A stretch of DNA of 64,000 nucleotides from Haloferax sulfurifontis ATCC BAA-897 (lineage in GTDB: Archaea; Halobacteriota; Halobacteria; Halobacteriales; Haloferacaceae): contig NZ_AOLM01000011.1 of assembly GCF_000337835.1 (NCBI RefSeq), forward strand, positions 1-64,000. Reading direction: 5' to 3'. A program made the position numbers and the translations under genes. Position 1 is the stretch's first letter; each line of letters opens with the position of its first letter. The notes under the pieces were generated by a model, which made no database searches, was not told the origin of the DNA, and saw nothing but the letters and a program-made list of their open reading frames with translations. This document shows positions 52,297-61,663 of this stretch, in pieces.

Positions 52297-52749
52297 GTGA
52301 CGCAGGTCTGTATCGTCGGCGCGGAGGACGTCCACCTCCAGTACGAACTGCTGTCGCGCGACACCGCGCGCGCGGCGCTCTCGACCTACGACATCTCCGA
52401 ACCGTTCGACAACTCGCTTTCGGTCGACACGGTGAGCCTCGGCGCGGCCGTCTCGCTTCTCAACGACCTCAACTGGTATCTCGTCCGGTTCGCCGACTTC
52501 TCTCTGGTCCGCGAGCCCTCCGTCTCGGCCGACGAGTGGCTCTCCCGCGACCTCGCCCGACAGATTCGAGACGGGAAGGTCCAGCCCGAAGACACCGGCG
52601 ACCACCTCGCCATCTACGGCGTCGAAGAGGGCCGCCTCGTCGAGCCGATGTACGTGACGCGCGTCGACGGCTCGGTGCCCGACTACGACCTCAGAGACGT
52701 CGAGCGAACGCTCGTCGTCAGAGTCGCGGAAGACGAGTTCGGTCGGTAA
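52297..52749 (+). CDS. DUF5804-like protein, 150 aa
   Basis: A 150-residue protein starting with GTG (MTQVCIVGAEDVHLQYELLS), containing SLLNDLNWYLVRFADFSLV and a C-terminal beta stretch (ERTLVVRVAEDEF). It resembles the haloarchaeal DUF5804 family. A CTTTACC element lies ~30 bases upstream. It converges with the cysteine synthase gene. Function unknown. Confidence 0.7.
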   Translation: MTQVCIVGAEDVHLQYELLSRDTARAALSTYDISEPFDNSLSVDTVSLGAAVSLLNDLNWYLVRFADFSLVREPSVSADEWLSRDLARQIRDGKVQPEDTGDHLAIYGVEEGRLVEPMYVTRVDGSVPDYDLRDVERTLVVRVAEDEFGR

Positions 52750-52782
52750 GCGAGGCGACCGGCGAAAAGCCGCTCTGGACCG

Positions 52783-53703
52783 CTATTCCTCGGCGTCGAA
52801 CATCCCGGTCGACATGTAGCGCTCGCCGGAGTCCCAGAAGACGGTCACGACGAGCGGTTGGTCTTCCTCGTCGGCCTCGGGGTCGGCGAGTCGCTCTGCG
52901 ACGCGCTTGGCCGCGAGGAGCGACGCGCCGGACGACTGGCCGGCGAGGATGCCCTCCTCGCGGGCGAGGCGGCGACACTCGGCCTCGGCGTCGGCGAGTT
53001 CGACGATTTCCACGTCGTCGAGGAGGTCGGTGTCGAGGTTGGGGCTGACGAAGCCCGGCCCCATCCCCTGGAAGTCGTTGTTTCCGACCTCGTGACCCGA
53101 GAGGACGGCGCTCTCGGCGGGTTCGACCCCGACGACGCGCATCGAGGGGAACTCCTCGACGAGGCGGCGGCCGTTGCCCGAAATCGTGCCGCCGGTGCCG
53201 ATGCCGGCGACGAAGGCGTCGATGCGGCGGTCGCCCACCTGTTCGAGAATCTCCTCGGCGGTCGTCCGGTAGTGCGCCTCGGGATTCGCGGGGTTCTCGA
53301 ACTGCCGGAGTTGGTACATGCCCTCAGCTTCGAGTTCGTCGGCGCGGTCCTTCGCGGCGGAGATGTCGCCGTCGACGAGTTCGATGGTCGCCCCGTAGGC
53401 GCGCATGATTTCGCGGCGCTCGGGCGACATCGAGTCCGGCATGACGATTGTGAGGTCGTAGCCCTTCGCCGCCGCGACGACGGCGAGTCCGATACCGGTG
53501 TTCCCGGACGTGGGTTCGACGAGGTGGTCGCCCGGCGAGATGTCGCCCGCCTCCTCGGCCGCCTCGACCATCGCCAGCGCGGGGCGGTCCTTCGCCGACC
53601 CGCCCGGGTTCTTCGACTCTATCTTCGCCGCGACCGTCGACCCCTCGGGGGAGTCGACGCGGACCAGCGGCGACCCGATAGCGTCGAGGATACTGTCGTC
53701 CAT
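52783..53703 (-). CDS. cysK: Cysteine synthase (O-acetylserine sulfhydrylase type)
   Basis: A 306-residue fold-type II PLP enzyme. SKNPGGSAKDRPAL contains the Schiff-base lysine, PTSGNTGIGLAVVAA the substrate-binding loop, GIGTGGTISGNGR the phosphate-binding loop, and GILAGQSSGAS the C-terminal serine site that contacts the pyridine. It makes cysteine from sulfide and an activated serine. It is divergent from a thioredoxin-like gene 145 bases away, suggesting joint redox-sulfur function. Confidence 0.92.
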   Translation of the reverse strand: MDDSILDAIGSPLVRVDSPEGSTVAAKIESKNPGGSAKDRPALAMVEAAEEAGDISPGDHLVEPTSGNTGIGLAVVAAAKGYDLTIVMPDSMSPERREIMRAYGATIELVDGDISAAKDRADELEAEGMYQLRQFENPANPEAHYRTTAEEILEQVGDRRIDAFVAGIGTGGTISGNGRRLVEEFPSMRVVGVEPAESAVLSGHEVGNNDFQGMGPGFVSPNLDTDLLDDVEIVELADAEAECRRLAREEGILAGQSSGASLLAAKRVAERLADPEADEEDQPLVVTVFWDSGERYMSTGMFDAEE

Positions 53704-53848
53704 CGACCCTCCGTTGACGGCGGGACACTAAACGACTGGCGGAGGCGGACGATACGGCCACCGTCTCAGGGAGAGACACCGCCGCGCGCGGACGGCGAGC
53801 CCCGCCGCGAGCGCACCCGTTAAATCCGCGCGGCCGGTACGCCCTGTC

Positions 53849-54229
53849 ATGGCTGAAGCCGAGACGCTCGAAACGATGCAACCGAACCCCGCGTGGGACG
53901 CGGCCTCGTACCCCGACGTGGTCGACGCCCTCGCGGCCGAGGAGTACACGTTCAAGGTCTGGGGCGGCGACTGGTGCGGCGACTGCCGCGGACAGCTCCC
54001 CGACTTCGCGGCGGCGCTCGACGCCGCCGGCGTCCCCGCCGAGCGAATCGACCACTACCCCGTCGAGAAGGCCGACGACGGCTCGAAGGTCGGCCCGCTC
54101 GTCGAGGCGTACGACATCGAACTCATCCCGACGGTCGTCGTCGAACGCGACGGCGAGGAGGTCGCCCGCTTCGTGGAGGAAGAAGACGTTCCGATTGCGG
54201 CCTACCTCGCAGAGCGGCTCTCGAACTGA
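53849..54229 (+). CDS. Thioredoxin-family protein (WCGDC)
   Basis: A 126-residue thioredoxin fold with the active site WGGDWCGDCRGQLPDF and the cis-proline strand LIPTVVVERDGEEVARF. The WCGDC form with an acidic residue between the cysteines differs from the WCGPC of classical thioredoxin and usually shifts the redox potential. The N-terminus (MAEAETLETMQPNPAWDA) is a helical lead-in. Divergent from cysK. Confidence 0.88.
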   Translation: MAEAETLETMQPNPAWDAASYPDVVDALAAEEYTFKVWGGDWCGDCRGQLPDFAAALDAAGVPAERIDHYPVEKADDGSKVGPLVEAYDIELIPTVVVERDGEEVARFVEEEDVPIAAYLAERLSN

Positions 54230-54381
54230 GCGTCTGTTCCGGTTTTTCGTTTTCTCGAACTCACCCAATCCGCCCACACAGTCGAATCCCCCGATTCAAT
54301 CGAATCCGCCGAAACCGTGATACGACACCCGCGGGTACGGCGATGCGATGCGACGAGCGCAGTTGTCGCGGGAGTCGGAAG

Positions 54382-55152
54382 ATGCCTGAGAAACGCGGTG
54401 GGGACGCGGGTGAGCGCCCGGACGACGGTGACGAACCGCGGCACTATCTCCTCGACAGCGACGACTACCGCCGCGACCTCGTTCCGGTGTTCTCCGAAGC
54501 CGTCCCCGTCGCAAGCGCGGTTCGGGTGGAACTCGACGAGAGCTGTCTCGACGGAGCGTACGGTGAAGACGACATCGAGCGATGTTTCGAGGCGCTCACA
54601 ACCGTCGAAGCACTCGACCCCAAGCGCCCGGACGACGGGACCCGCGTCTTCTCTCTCGACCGCGACGGCGAGGACGCGCTGTTCGCGCTTCTCGACGCCG
54701 CGACGACGATGGTCGGGGAGAACTTCGTATTTCGCCTCGCGCTCCTCGACGAGCGCGGCGACGAACTGCTCGTGGCGATTCCCCACGAGTCGATGCTCTG
54801 GGGCGAGTCGCCGCCGCTCCCCGAGGCGGCCGTGGCGTCGATTCGGGACCTGCTCACCGACCGAGTCGGTGTGTTCGCGGCGTCGACGGTCCACGAGCGC
54901 TGGGAGACCGACGACCACGCCTACCGCTTCGAAACCACGGCAATCGTGCAATCGACGCTGGACCGGAAGACGAGTCTGACGTACTGTTCCGCGCTCTCGG
55001 CGCGCCGTCTCGACGTCGTCGACGGAACGACGCTCGTCTTCGACACGCCGATGGGAGAGAAAGTCGTCCCGTGTGTGACCCGCGAGCGCGCCGAGCGAGT
55101 CGCAAACACGGTGCGGTCGTTGCGGCGGCGGTACGACGGGACGCGACTCTGA
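54382..55152 (+). CDS. Hypothetical protein, 256 aa
   Basis: A 256-residue acidic, soluble protein. It opens with a polar stretch (MPEKRGGDAGERPDDGDEPR) and has an alternating alpha/beta pattern (HYLLDSDDYRRDLVPVFSEA, NFVFRLALLDERGDELLVAI, LVFDTPMGEKVVPCV). A longer start at 54343 would add a Cys/Arg-rich leader and is possible. It converges with the YyaL-type gene, ending 14 bases away. No family recognised. Confidence 0.6.
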   Translation: MPEKRGGDAGERPDDGDEPRHYLLDSDDYRRDLVPVFSEAVPVASAVRVELDESCLDGAYGEDDIERCFEALTTVEALDPKRPDDGTRVFSLDRDGEDALFALLDAATTMVGENFVFRLALLDERGDELLVAIPHESMLWGESPPLPEAAVASIRDLLTDRVGVFAASTVHERWETDDHAYRFETTAIVQSTLDRKTSLTYCSALSARRLDVVDGTTLVFDTPMGEKVVPCVTRERAERVANTVRSLRRRYDGTRL

Positions 55153-55166
55153 GTCGGGGGACCAGC

Positions 55167-57293
55167 TTAGTTGTCGTCGCCCGCGCCCGCGTCGCCCGCC
55201 GTGAACCACGCCAGCGCCTCGTCGAGGTCGTGGGTCGGCGCGGAGCAGGTGAAGTTCTCGCAGGCGTAGACGGTGGGGTCGCCGTCGGCCGCCTCGCGGC
55301 CGGCCCAGATTGGCGGGGCCTCGTCGAGTCCGAGTTCGTCCAGCCACGCGTCGAGTTCCTCGTCGGTGCCGGGGCGACGGGAGACGACGAGGCCGGGGAG
55401 GTATCGCGAGGCGAGCGTCTCGCGCCACTCGTCGGGCACCTCGTCGGCGGCGATGGTGAGTTCGGGGACGCCGCTTGCGGCCTTCTCGGCGGCGAGCGCG
55501 AGCGAGACGTGTTCGAGCGGACTGCCGCGGACGCGGTTGGCGAACGACCCGAGGACCGCGTCGGCGACCTCGCCGAAGCCGTCTTCGGGCGCGAACTGTT
55601 CGAGGTCCAAGAACAGCGACGTGGCGACGCCGAGGCTCGACGGCGTGGACTGGTCGGTCGGCTCCTGCGGGCGGGTGACGAGCGACTCGCCGCTCTCGGG
55701 GGTGAAGTAGAGCGTCCCCGCGTCGGCGTCGTAGAACTCCCGGCGGGTCGCCCGCGCGAGGTCGAGCGCGAACGAGAGCGGCGCGAGATCGCCGGTCGCC
55801 TGATAGAGGTCGAACGCGCCGCGCGCGAGGAAGGCGTAGTCTTCGAGGTAGCCGTCGCCTTTCACCTCGCCGTTCATCACGCGCCGCGAGAGCGTCGCGG
55901 TCTCGTCGTCCCAGAGGCGCTCGCGCACGAAGTCGAGGGCGCGGCGGGCGTCGTCAGCGAGCGAGTCGTCTTCGAGGACGACCGCCCCCTGCGCGAACGC
56001 CGAAATCATCAGGCCGTTCCAGCCGGCGAGCACCTTCTCGTCGCGGGCGGGGCGCTCGCGGCCCTCGCGGGCGGCGAACAGCGCCTTCCGGGCCTTTTCG
56101 AGCCGGTCTTCGACCTCGGACTCGTCGAGGTCGTACTCGTCGGCGAGGTCGGCGGTCGTCGCCGAGACGTTCAGGACGGTCGTCTTGTTCTCGAAGTTGC
56201 CGCCGGGGGTGACGCCGTAGCGGTCGCAAAACAGGTCGGCGTCGAGTTCGGGGAGGAGACCGCGCACGTCGTCGGGCGTCCAGACGTAGAAGGTGCCCTC
56301 CTCGCCGCCGGACTGGGCGTCGAGCGTGGCGAAGAGGCCGCCGTCGTCGTGGGTGAGTTCGCGGCGGACGAACTCGAACGTCTCGGCGGCGACGGTCGCA
56401 TAGGACTCGTTGCCGGTGAGTCGCGCGGCGTCGAGGTACCGGGCGGCGAGGCCGGCCTGGTCGTACAGCATCTTCTCGAAGTGCGGGACGGTCCACTCGC
56501 GGTCGACGCAGTAGCGGTGGAAGCCGCCGCCGAGGTGGTCGCGGAGACCGCCGTTGGCCATCGCGTCGAGGCTCTGTCGCGCCACGTCGAGCGCCTCGTG
56601 GCGGCCGGAGACGGCGTAGCCGCGGAGCAGGGCGTCGATGCGACCGGGTTGGGGGAACTTCGGTCCGTCGCCGCCGAAGCCGCCGTGGTCGCGGTCAGCG
56701 CCGCGGAGCGCGGCCTGCACGGTGGTGTCGAGTACCTCCGAGCCGGGGGCCTCGCCGGCCACGTCGGGCGTCTCCTCCAGTCGGTCGGTGATGGCGCTCG
56801 TCCACTGCTCGGCGCGGTTCTCTATCTCGTCGCGGTCGGTCCGCCACGACTCGGCGAAGCTCTCGACGAGGTCGCGGAAGCCGGGCGCGCCGCGGCGGGG
56901 TTCCGGCGGGAAGTACGTGCCGACGAAGAAGGGCTTGCCCTCGGGCGTGAGCCAGACGGAAAGCGGCCACCCGCCGCCGCCGGTGACGAGCTGGCAGATG
57001 GTCTGGTAGATGCGGTCGAGGTCGGGGCGCTCCTCGCGGTCGACTTTGACGGGGACGAACTGTTCGTTGAGCACCTCGGCGATGTCGGGGTCCGAGAAGC
57101 TCTCGTCGGCCATGACGTGACACCAGTGGCACGCCGAGTAGCCGACCGAGAGGAATATGGGTTTGTCCGCCTCGCGGGCGGCGTCGAGCGCCGTCTCGTC
57201 CCACGGTTGCCAGTTGACCGGGTTGTCGGCGTGCTGGCGGAGGTACGGGCTCTGCTCCTCGTCGAGTCGGTTGCGTCCCACCGGGTCGGACAT
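55167..57293 (-). CDS. YyaL/SSP411-type thioredoxin-domain protein
   Basis: A 708-residue protein. The N-terminal ~150 residues are a DUF255 thioredoxin-like domain (SPYLRQHADNPVNWQPW, SVGYSACHWCHVMADESF with the CxxC) and the rest is an (alpha/alpha)6 barrel of the six-hairpin glycosidase/epimerase type (GGFHRYCVDREWTVPHFEKM; NGLMISAFAQGA). Relatives include spermatogenesis-associated protein 20 and bacterial YyaL; their activity is not settled. The ATG at 57293 is used, as the upstream start at 57317 adds only a basic leader. Confidence 0.9.
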   Translation of the reverse strand: MSDPVGRNRLDEEQSPYLRQHADNPVNWQPWDETALDAAREADKPIFLSVGYSACHWCHVMADESFSDPDIAEVLNEQFVPVKVDREERPDLDRIYQTICQLVTGGGGWPLSVWLTPEGKPFFVGTYFPPEPRRGAPGFRDLVESFAESWRTDRDEIENRAEQWTSAITDRLEETPDVAGEAPGSEVLDTTVQAALRGADRDHGGFGGDGPKFPQPGRIDALLRGYAVSGRHEALDVARQSLDAMANGGLRDHLGGGFHRYCVDREWTVPHFEKMLYDQAGLAARYLDAARLTGNESYATVAAETFEFVRRELTHDDGGLFATLDAQSGGEEGTFYVWTPDDVRGLLPELDADLFCDRYGVTPGGNFENKTTVLNVSATTADLADEYDLDESEVEDRLEKARKALFAAREGRERPARDEKVLAGWNGLMISAFAQGAVVLEDDSLADDARRALDFVRERLWDDETATLSRRVMNGEVKGDGYLEDYAFLARGAFDLYQATGDLAPLSFALDLARATRREFYDADAGTLYFTPESGESLVTRPQEPTDQSTPSSLGVATSLFLDLEQFAPEDGFGEVADAVLGSFANRVRGSPLEHVSLALAAEKAASGVPELTIAADEVPDEWRETLASRYLPGLVVSRRPGTDEELDAWLDELGLDEAPPIWAGREAADGDPTVYACENFTCSAPTHDLDEALAWFTAGDAGAGDDN

Positions 57294-57470
57294 GCGTCGG
57301 AGTCGGCGCTCCGGCAACTAAAGCGGCGTGGAGACGGCCGTCGTGGCCGGCGCGGGGCGTGGGCCGGACAGCGAGTCACCCTCGGTGGCGACCGAACATA
57401 ACCACAATCGTGCCTATTTCGTCGGCGATAAAGAGCAATCTTTACACTCCCGTGCGCAGGGTATGCGACC

Positions 57471-58757
57471 ATGAGCGAGACCGTCCTTCTCGTCGGCGGC
57501 GGCGGCCGCGAGCACGCGATTGCCCGCGCGCTGGCCCCCGACTGCGACCTGTACGCCTGCGCCAGCAACCGAAACCCCGGCATCGCCGCCCTCGCCGAGG
57601 GCTTCGAGACGATTTCGGAGACCGACGCCGAGGACATCGTCGCCTACGCCGAGTCCGTCGACGCGACGCTCGCAATCGTCGGCCCCGAGTCCGGCCTCGC
57701 GGCGGGCGTCGCCGACGCCCTCGACGAGGCGGGTATCTACACCTTCGGCCCGCAGGCGGCCGAGGCGCGCATCGAGACGGACAAGGCGTTCCAGCGGCAG
57801 TTCATGCGCGACGAGGAGATTCCGGGCAACCCCGACTTCGCCACCTTCGACGACATGGAGGCCGCCTGCGACTACATCGACGACTACGACGGCGACCTCG
57901 CGGTCAAGCCCGCGGGTCTCACCGGCGGCAAGGGCGTGAAGGTCATCGGCGACCAGGTGACGCCCGAGGAGGCGAAGGCGTACCTCCGCGACTCCGACTA
58001 CGAGCGGGTCGTCCTCGAAGAGCGCCTCGTCGGCGAGGAGTTCACGATTCAGGCGTTCGTCGCCGACGGCGAGTTCCGCGTCAGCCCCGCCGTACAGGAC
58101 CACAAGCGAGCCTACGAGGGCGACGAGGGACCGAACACCGGCGGCATGGGCAGTTACACCGACGTGACGCCGTCCCTGCCGTTCATGGCCGACGGCGACT
58201 ACGAGGCCGCCGTCGAGGTCATCGAGGCCGTCGTCGAGGCGCTCCCGGAGTACAAGGGCATCCTCTACGGCCAGTTCATGCTCACGACCGAGGGACCGAA
58301 GGTCATCGAGTTCAACGCCCGCTTCGGCGACCCCGAGGCGATGAACACGCTTCCGGTCCTCGAAACGCCCTTCATCGACGTGCTCACCGCCGCCCGCGAG
58401 GGCGAGTCGCTCCCCGAACTCGACTTCGCCGAGGCCGCGACGGTCTGTAAGTACGCCGTCCCCGAGGGCTACCCGACGGACCCCGAGGCCGGCGCGGAAA
58501 TCACGGTCGAGGTGGACGAGGACGCCGACGCCCTGCTGTTCTACGCGAGCGTCGACGACCGCGAGGACGGCCTGTACACGACGACCTCGCGGTCGTTCGC
58601 CGTGGTCGGCGTCGCCGACAGCATCGCCGCGGCGGAGGAACTCGCGGAGGACGCGCTCGCCGACGCCGGCGAGGGCTTCCACATCCGCCACGACATCGGC
58701 ACGGCGGCGCTCGTCCAGCGCCGCATCGACCACATGGCCGAACTCCGCGGCGAGTAA
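57471..58757 (+). CDS. purD: Phosphoribosylamine-glycine ligase (GAR synthetase)
   Basis: A 428-residue ATP-grasp enzyme for the second step of purine synthesis. Domain order is normal: N-terminal VLLVGGGGREHAIARALA, the central ATP-grasp with VKPAGLTGGKGVKVIGD, GPNTGGMGSYTDVTPS and IEFNARFGDPEAMN, then a C-terminal domain. A CTTTACA element (57439-57445) lies ~29 bases before the ATG, so transcription is leaderless. It is divergent from the YyaL-type gene. Confidence 0.95.
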   Translation: MSETVLLVGGGGREHAIARALAPDCDLYACASNRNPGIAALAEGFETISETDAEDIVAYAESVDATLAIVGPESGLAAGVADALDEAGIYTFGPQAAEARIETDKAFQRQFMRDEEIPGNPDFATFDDMEAACDYIDDYDGDLAVKPAGLTGGKGVKVIGDQVTPEEAKAYLRDSDYERVVLEERLVGEEFTIQAFVADGEFRVSPAVQDHKRAYEGDEGPNTGGMGSYTDVTPSLPFMADGDYEAAVEVIEAVVEALPEYKGILYGQFMLTTEGPKVIEFNARFGDPEAMNTLPVLETPFIDVLTAAREGESLPELDFAEAATVCKYAVPEGYPTDPEAGAEITVEVDEDADALLFYASVDDREDGLYTTTSRSFAVVGVADSIAAAEELAEDALADAGEGFHIRHDIGTAALVQRRIDHMAELRGE

Positions 58758-58846
58758 GCCGGGAGCGGTCCCGCGGGACCGATTTTCCAGTTCGCTCGTT
58801 GCCCCCCGCCGAGGGCGCTTTTACCCCCGCGGCCCAATCGACTGAC

Positions 58847-59389
58847 GTGACTGACGACGATGCCGCACCGGCGGACGCAGAGGGCCGCCGACACGACCGA
58901 ATCCAGCACCACCCGACGCCCGGCCCGCGGAACTCGCTCCAGTACTGGACCGACGCCAAACCCGTCTGGCGCGTGATGCTCAACTACGTGTTCGTCCTCG
59001 TCGCGCGCATCGCGCCGTCGCTCAAGCTTCGAAACTGGGCGCTCCGACGCATCGGTGTCACCGTCGGGACGGGCGTCTCGTGGGGGCTCGAAGCGACGCC
59101 CGACGTGTTCTGGCCGGAGCTTATCACCATCGAAGACGACGCCATCATCGGCTACGACTCAGTCATCCTCTGTCACGAGTTCCTGCAGGACGAGTACCGG
59201 ACCGGCGAGGTCGTCGTCGGCGAGCGCGCCATGATCGGCGCGAAGGCGACCATTCTCCCGGGCGTTCGCATCGGCACGGGCGCGCAGGTCGCGGCGAACT
59301 CCCTCGTCACGCGCGACGTGCCCGCCGGCGAGACGGTCGCCGGCGTGCCCGCGAGACCGATGTCCGGCGGCGAGGCAGACGGGGAGTGA
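58847..59389 (+). CDS. Hexapeptide-repeat acyltransferase (left-handed beta-helix)
   Basis: A 180-residue protein. After a basic helical part (VWRVMLNYVFVLVARIAPSL) come hexapeptide repeats (ITIEDDAIIGYDSVILCHEF, VVVGERAMIGAKATILPGVR) that form a left-handed beta-helix of trimeric acetyl- or succinyltransferases; the His in LCHEF is a plausible catalytic base. The hydrophobic N-terminal helix suggests membrane association. The GTG at 58847 is chosen because CTTTTACC lies ~27 bases upstream. Substrate unknown. Confidence 0.8.
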   Translation: MTDDDAAPADAEGRRHDRIQHHPTPGPRNSLQYWTDAKPVWRVMLNYVFVLVARIAPSLKLRNWALRRIGVTVGTGVSWGLEATPDVFWPELITIEDDAIIGYDSVILCHEFLQDEYRTGEVVVGERAMIGAKATILPGVRIGTGAQVAANSLVTRDVPAGETVAGVPARPMSGGEADGE

Positions 59390-59466
59390 CCGACTCACCG
59401 TCGCCCGTCAGGTCGCCGTTAGGTCGCCGTCAGGCCGAACGAGCGACTTCTCGCGGGGTGGTGGGC

Positions 59467-59487
59467 GTTCGGGTTCGGGTTCGGGTT
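59467..59487. repeat. Short tandem repeat touching the mscS stop codon
   Basis: GTTCGG is repeated three times followed by GTT, ending at the TTA that is the complement of the mscS stop. Copy-number change here would lie in the 3' untranslated region. Confidence 0.6.
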
Positions 59488-60373
59488 ACCTGCGGACGCG
59501 CCCAACGCCCTTGTTGAGGACGCGCGCGTTCGGCACGACGAACTCCGTCTCCTCGGCTTCGACGTGAGTGACGAACATGTCGAACTCCTGTACCACGCCG
59601 CGGACGTCGCCGACGACGATTTCGTCGCCGATGCTGTACGGTTGGGTGAAAAGGAGGTACGTCCCCGCCGCGCCCGAGCGAAGCAGGTCGCGGAACGCCA
59701 CGGCGCTGAACACGATGAGGCCGAGCAGGTACGCTCCGAGGAGGACGATGAGCGCGAGCGTGGCGACGCCGACCTGCGAGAGCGCGACAAGCGTGGCGAG
59801 AAAGAAGACGGTGTACTTGGCGAGCGCGGGGAGGAGGTTCACCTGCGGGAGTTTGACCGCGCGGAACCGCTCGGCGACGAGGAGTTCGACCTTGTCGCCG
59901 ACGACGACGCCGATGATGAGAACGAGGATGGCGATGAACAGTTGCGGGAGGATGGCGATGACGAGGCCCCAGAACCGGTCGGCGTAGTTGACGCCGGCGA
60001 ACGACAGCGCGGCGAAGAGGCTGATGCCGAGGACGAAGTACCGCGTCAGCCACGACAGGATTTCGACCGTCGAGGTCTCGAAGTCGCGGGCGGTCCGCTC
60101 GAACGCCGTGCCCTCGATGGCCTCCGGTACGCCGACGCTAATGAGGAGTCGGTGGACGAGCGTCCCCGCGACGTACGCGAGCAGTATCCCGAAAAGCAGG
60201 ATGGCGAGCACGCCGAGAAACCGGACGCCGGCGATTCGAACGATGTCGTCGACGACGCCGCCGACCGTCTGGAGCGGGACGGCTGACGCGGACGCGGATG
60301 TTGACGCGGCTGTGGCCGCTGGTGCGGGACCGACCGACGAGTGGATGAGGGACGCCGAAGCGAACCCCGGCAT
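59486..60373 (-). CDS. MscS-family mechanosensitive channel
   Basis: A 295-residue protein with a Ser/Ala-rich N-terminus, four to five membrane helices and the small MscS beta domain (PYSIGDEIVVGDVRGVVQEF, FVVPNARVLNKGVGRV). The last helix before it (LRSGAAGTYLLFTQ region) and the GDEI motif are typical. It releases ions upon hypo-osmotic shock. It starts one base after the stop of dacZ on the same strand, so the two are almost certainly co-transcribed, linking c-di-AMP signalling with osmotic control. It lacks the long TM3a pore sequence of E. coli MscS and is closer to small-type archaeal channels. Confidence 0.85.
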   Translation of the reverse strand: MPGFASASLIHSSVGPAPAATAASTSASASAVPLQTVGGVVDDIVRIAGVRFLGVLAILLFGILLAYVAGTLVHRLLISVGVPEAIEGTAFERTARDFETSTVEILSWLTRYFVLGISLFAALSFAGVNYADRFWGLVIAILPQLFIAILVLIIGVVVGDKVELLVAERFRAVKLPQVNLLPALAKYTVFFLATLVALSQVGVATLALIVLLGAYLLGLIVFSAVAFRDLLRSGAAGTYLLFTQPYSIGDEIVVGDVRGVVQEFDMFVTHVEAEETEFVVPNARVLNKGVGRVRR

Positions 60374-60374
60374 C

Positions 60375-61184
60375 TCAGTACGCCTCCGGGTCGATTTCGA
60401 GAATCATCTTGCCGCCCTTGAACGCCCGGACGAGCCCGTCGGACTCCGAGAGGACGATGGCCGTGGCGTTGGTGTCGCGGGTGATAGCGCCGCCGGCCAT
60501 GTGGCGCGCACCCAGCCCTTTCGGGATGTCGACGCCCTCCGCCGAAGGTTCGAGGTAGCGGTACGCCGAGACGATTTTCCCCGAGTCGGAGATGACGAAC
60601 GCGCCGTCGAGCCGCGAGAACTCCTTGAGCATCACGTTGACGATGGGGTCGCCGACGTAGACGTGGGACTTCTCGAAGGGGTTGTACGAAAGCGGCCGGG
60701 ACTTGTTCATCACCTTGCCCGCGTCGCCGACGATGAACAGCGCGCCGACGGGTTCGCCCTTCTGGCCCTTCTTGCCCAGTTCGATGGCCACCTCGAACAC
60801 GTCGCGGATGACGCCCGGGTCCGCCCGGGAGTTCGCAAAGAGGTCGTAGATGCCCGACCGCATGTTCTCCTCGACGCGGACGCGGACGAGCGTGTCGGGG
60901 TCGCCCCCGAAGACCCCGACGTTGCAGGCGATGGTGTCGCCCGCCTCGACGATGCTCTGTTCCATCGCGCCCTCGACGCCGAAGCGGATGCGGTCCTTGA
61001 CGTTCTGGAACTGCAGGGGCAGTTCCACGAACGTCTCGGCTTCGACCGTGTTCTCCGGCGCGATGACCACCGTCGGAACGTCCGTCTCGGCGAACTGCTC
61101 GTAGTGGGAGTGACTCGGCGTGAACAGGAACAGCCCATCGACGTCCGCCACGAGGTCGCCCAATAATTCGGATAACGCCGCCAT
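60375..61184 (-). CDS. dacZ: Diadenylate cyclase DacZ (c-di-AMP synthase)
   Basis: A 269-residue protein. The C-terminal half is the DisA_N/DAC catalytic domain: VGALFIVGDAGKVMNKS, SRLDGAFVISDSGKIVS with the DGA motif, and GLGARHMAGGAITRDTNA, where the RHxxG position replaces the bacterial RHR. The N-terminal half (about 1-115) is a regulatory domain specific to archaeal DacZ (VIAPENTVEAETFVELPLQF). In Haloferax volcanii DacZ makes c-di-AMP and its level is essential for growth. It lies upstream of mscS. Confidence 0.92.
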   Translation of the reverse strand: MAALSELLGDLVADVDGLFLFTPSHSHYEQFAETDVPTVVIAPENTVEAETFVELPLQFQNVKDRIRFGVEGAMEQSIVEAGDTIACNVGVFGGDPDTLVRVRVEENMRSGIYDLFANSRADPGVIRDVFEVAIELGKKGQKGEPVGALFIVGDAGKVMNKSRPLSYNPFEKSHVYVGDPIVNVMLKEFSRLDGAFVISDSGKIVSAYRYLEPSAEGVDIPKGLGARHMAGGAITRDTNATAIVLSESDGLVRAFKGGKMILEIDPEAY

Positions 61185-61300
61185 TGGTGGAGAGACACAC
61201 CGGGTGAGAAAAAGGGTTGTGTCGCGTCTGACGCGTGGCGTGCGCGATTCGGCCGGTCGAAACCGGCGACTGATTCTCTCCGAAGGGGGCCGAACGGAGC

Positions 61301-61663
61301 TTACTGCCCCAGAATCGGGGCTCTGAGCGCGGCGACTTCGTCGAGAATCGCATCGGCGTCTTCCGGGGCGACGCCGTTCTCGTCGAGCGCCGCCGCGAGG
61401 TGTTCGGCGATGGCGTCGAAGTCCTCACCGGAGAGGTCGAGGTGGTCGTGGGCCGCCCGCATGTCGGCCCCGTCGTACTCGACGGGACCGCCGGCGACGG
61501 CGCTGATGAACTTGACCTGATGGGCGCGCTGTTCGACCATGTCGATGTCGTCGAAGTAGTGGGCGACCGAGTCGTCGGCGAGGACGCGGTCGTAGAAGTC
61601 CGAGACGACTGCTTCGACGGCCTCGCGGCCGCCGAGGCGAGCGTAGAGTGACTGCGCTGGCAT
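61301..61663 (-). CDS. Truncated haemoglobin, group I-like
   Basis: A 120-residue 2-on-2 globin: SLYARLGGREAVEAVVSDFY is the start of the fold, VAHYFDDIDM the B-CE region, and MRAAHDHLDL carries the proximal haem histidine. It binds O2 or NO and protects against nitrosative or oxidative stress. It is located 117 bases upstream of dacZ on the same strand. The start ATG at 61663 fits the family length. Confidence 0.88.
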   Translation of the reverse strand: MPAQSLYARLGGREAVEAVVSDFYDRVLADDSVAHYFDDIDMVEQRAHQVKFISAVAGGPVEYDGADMRAAHDHLDLSGEDFDAIAEHLAAALDENGVAPEDADAILDEVAALRAPILGQ

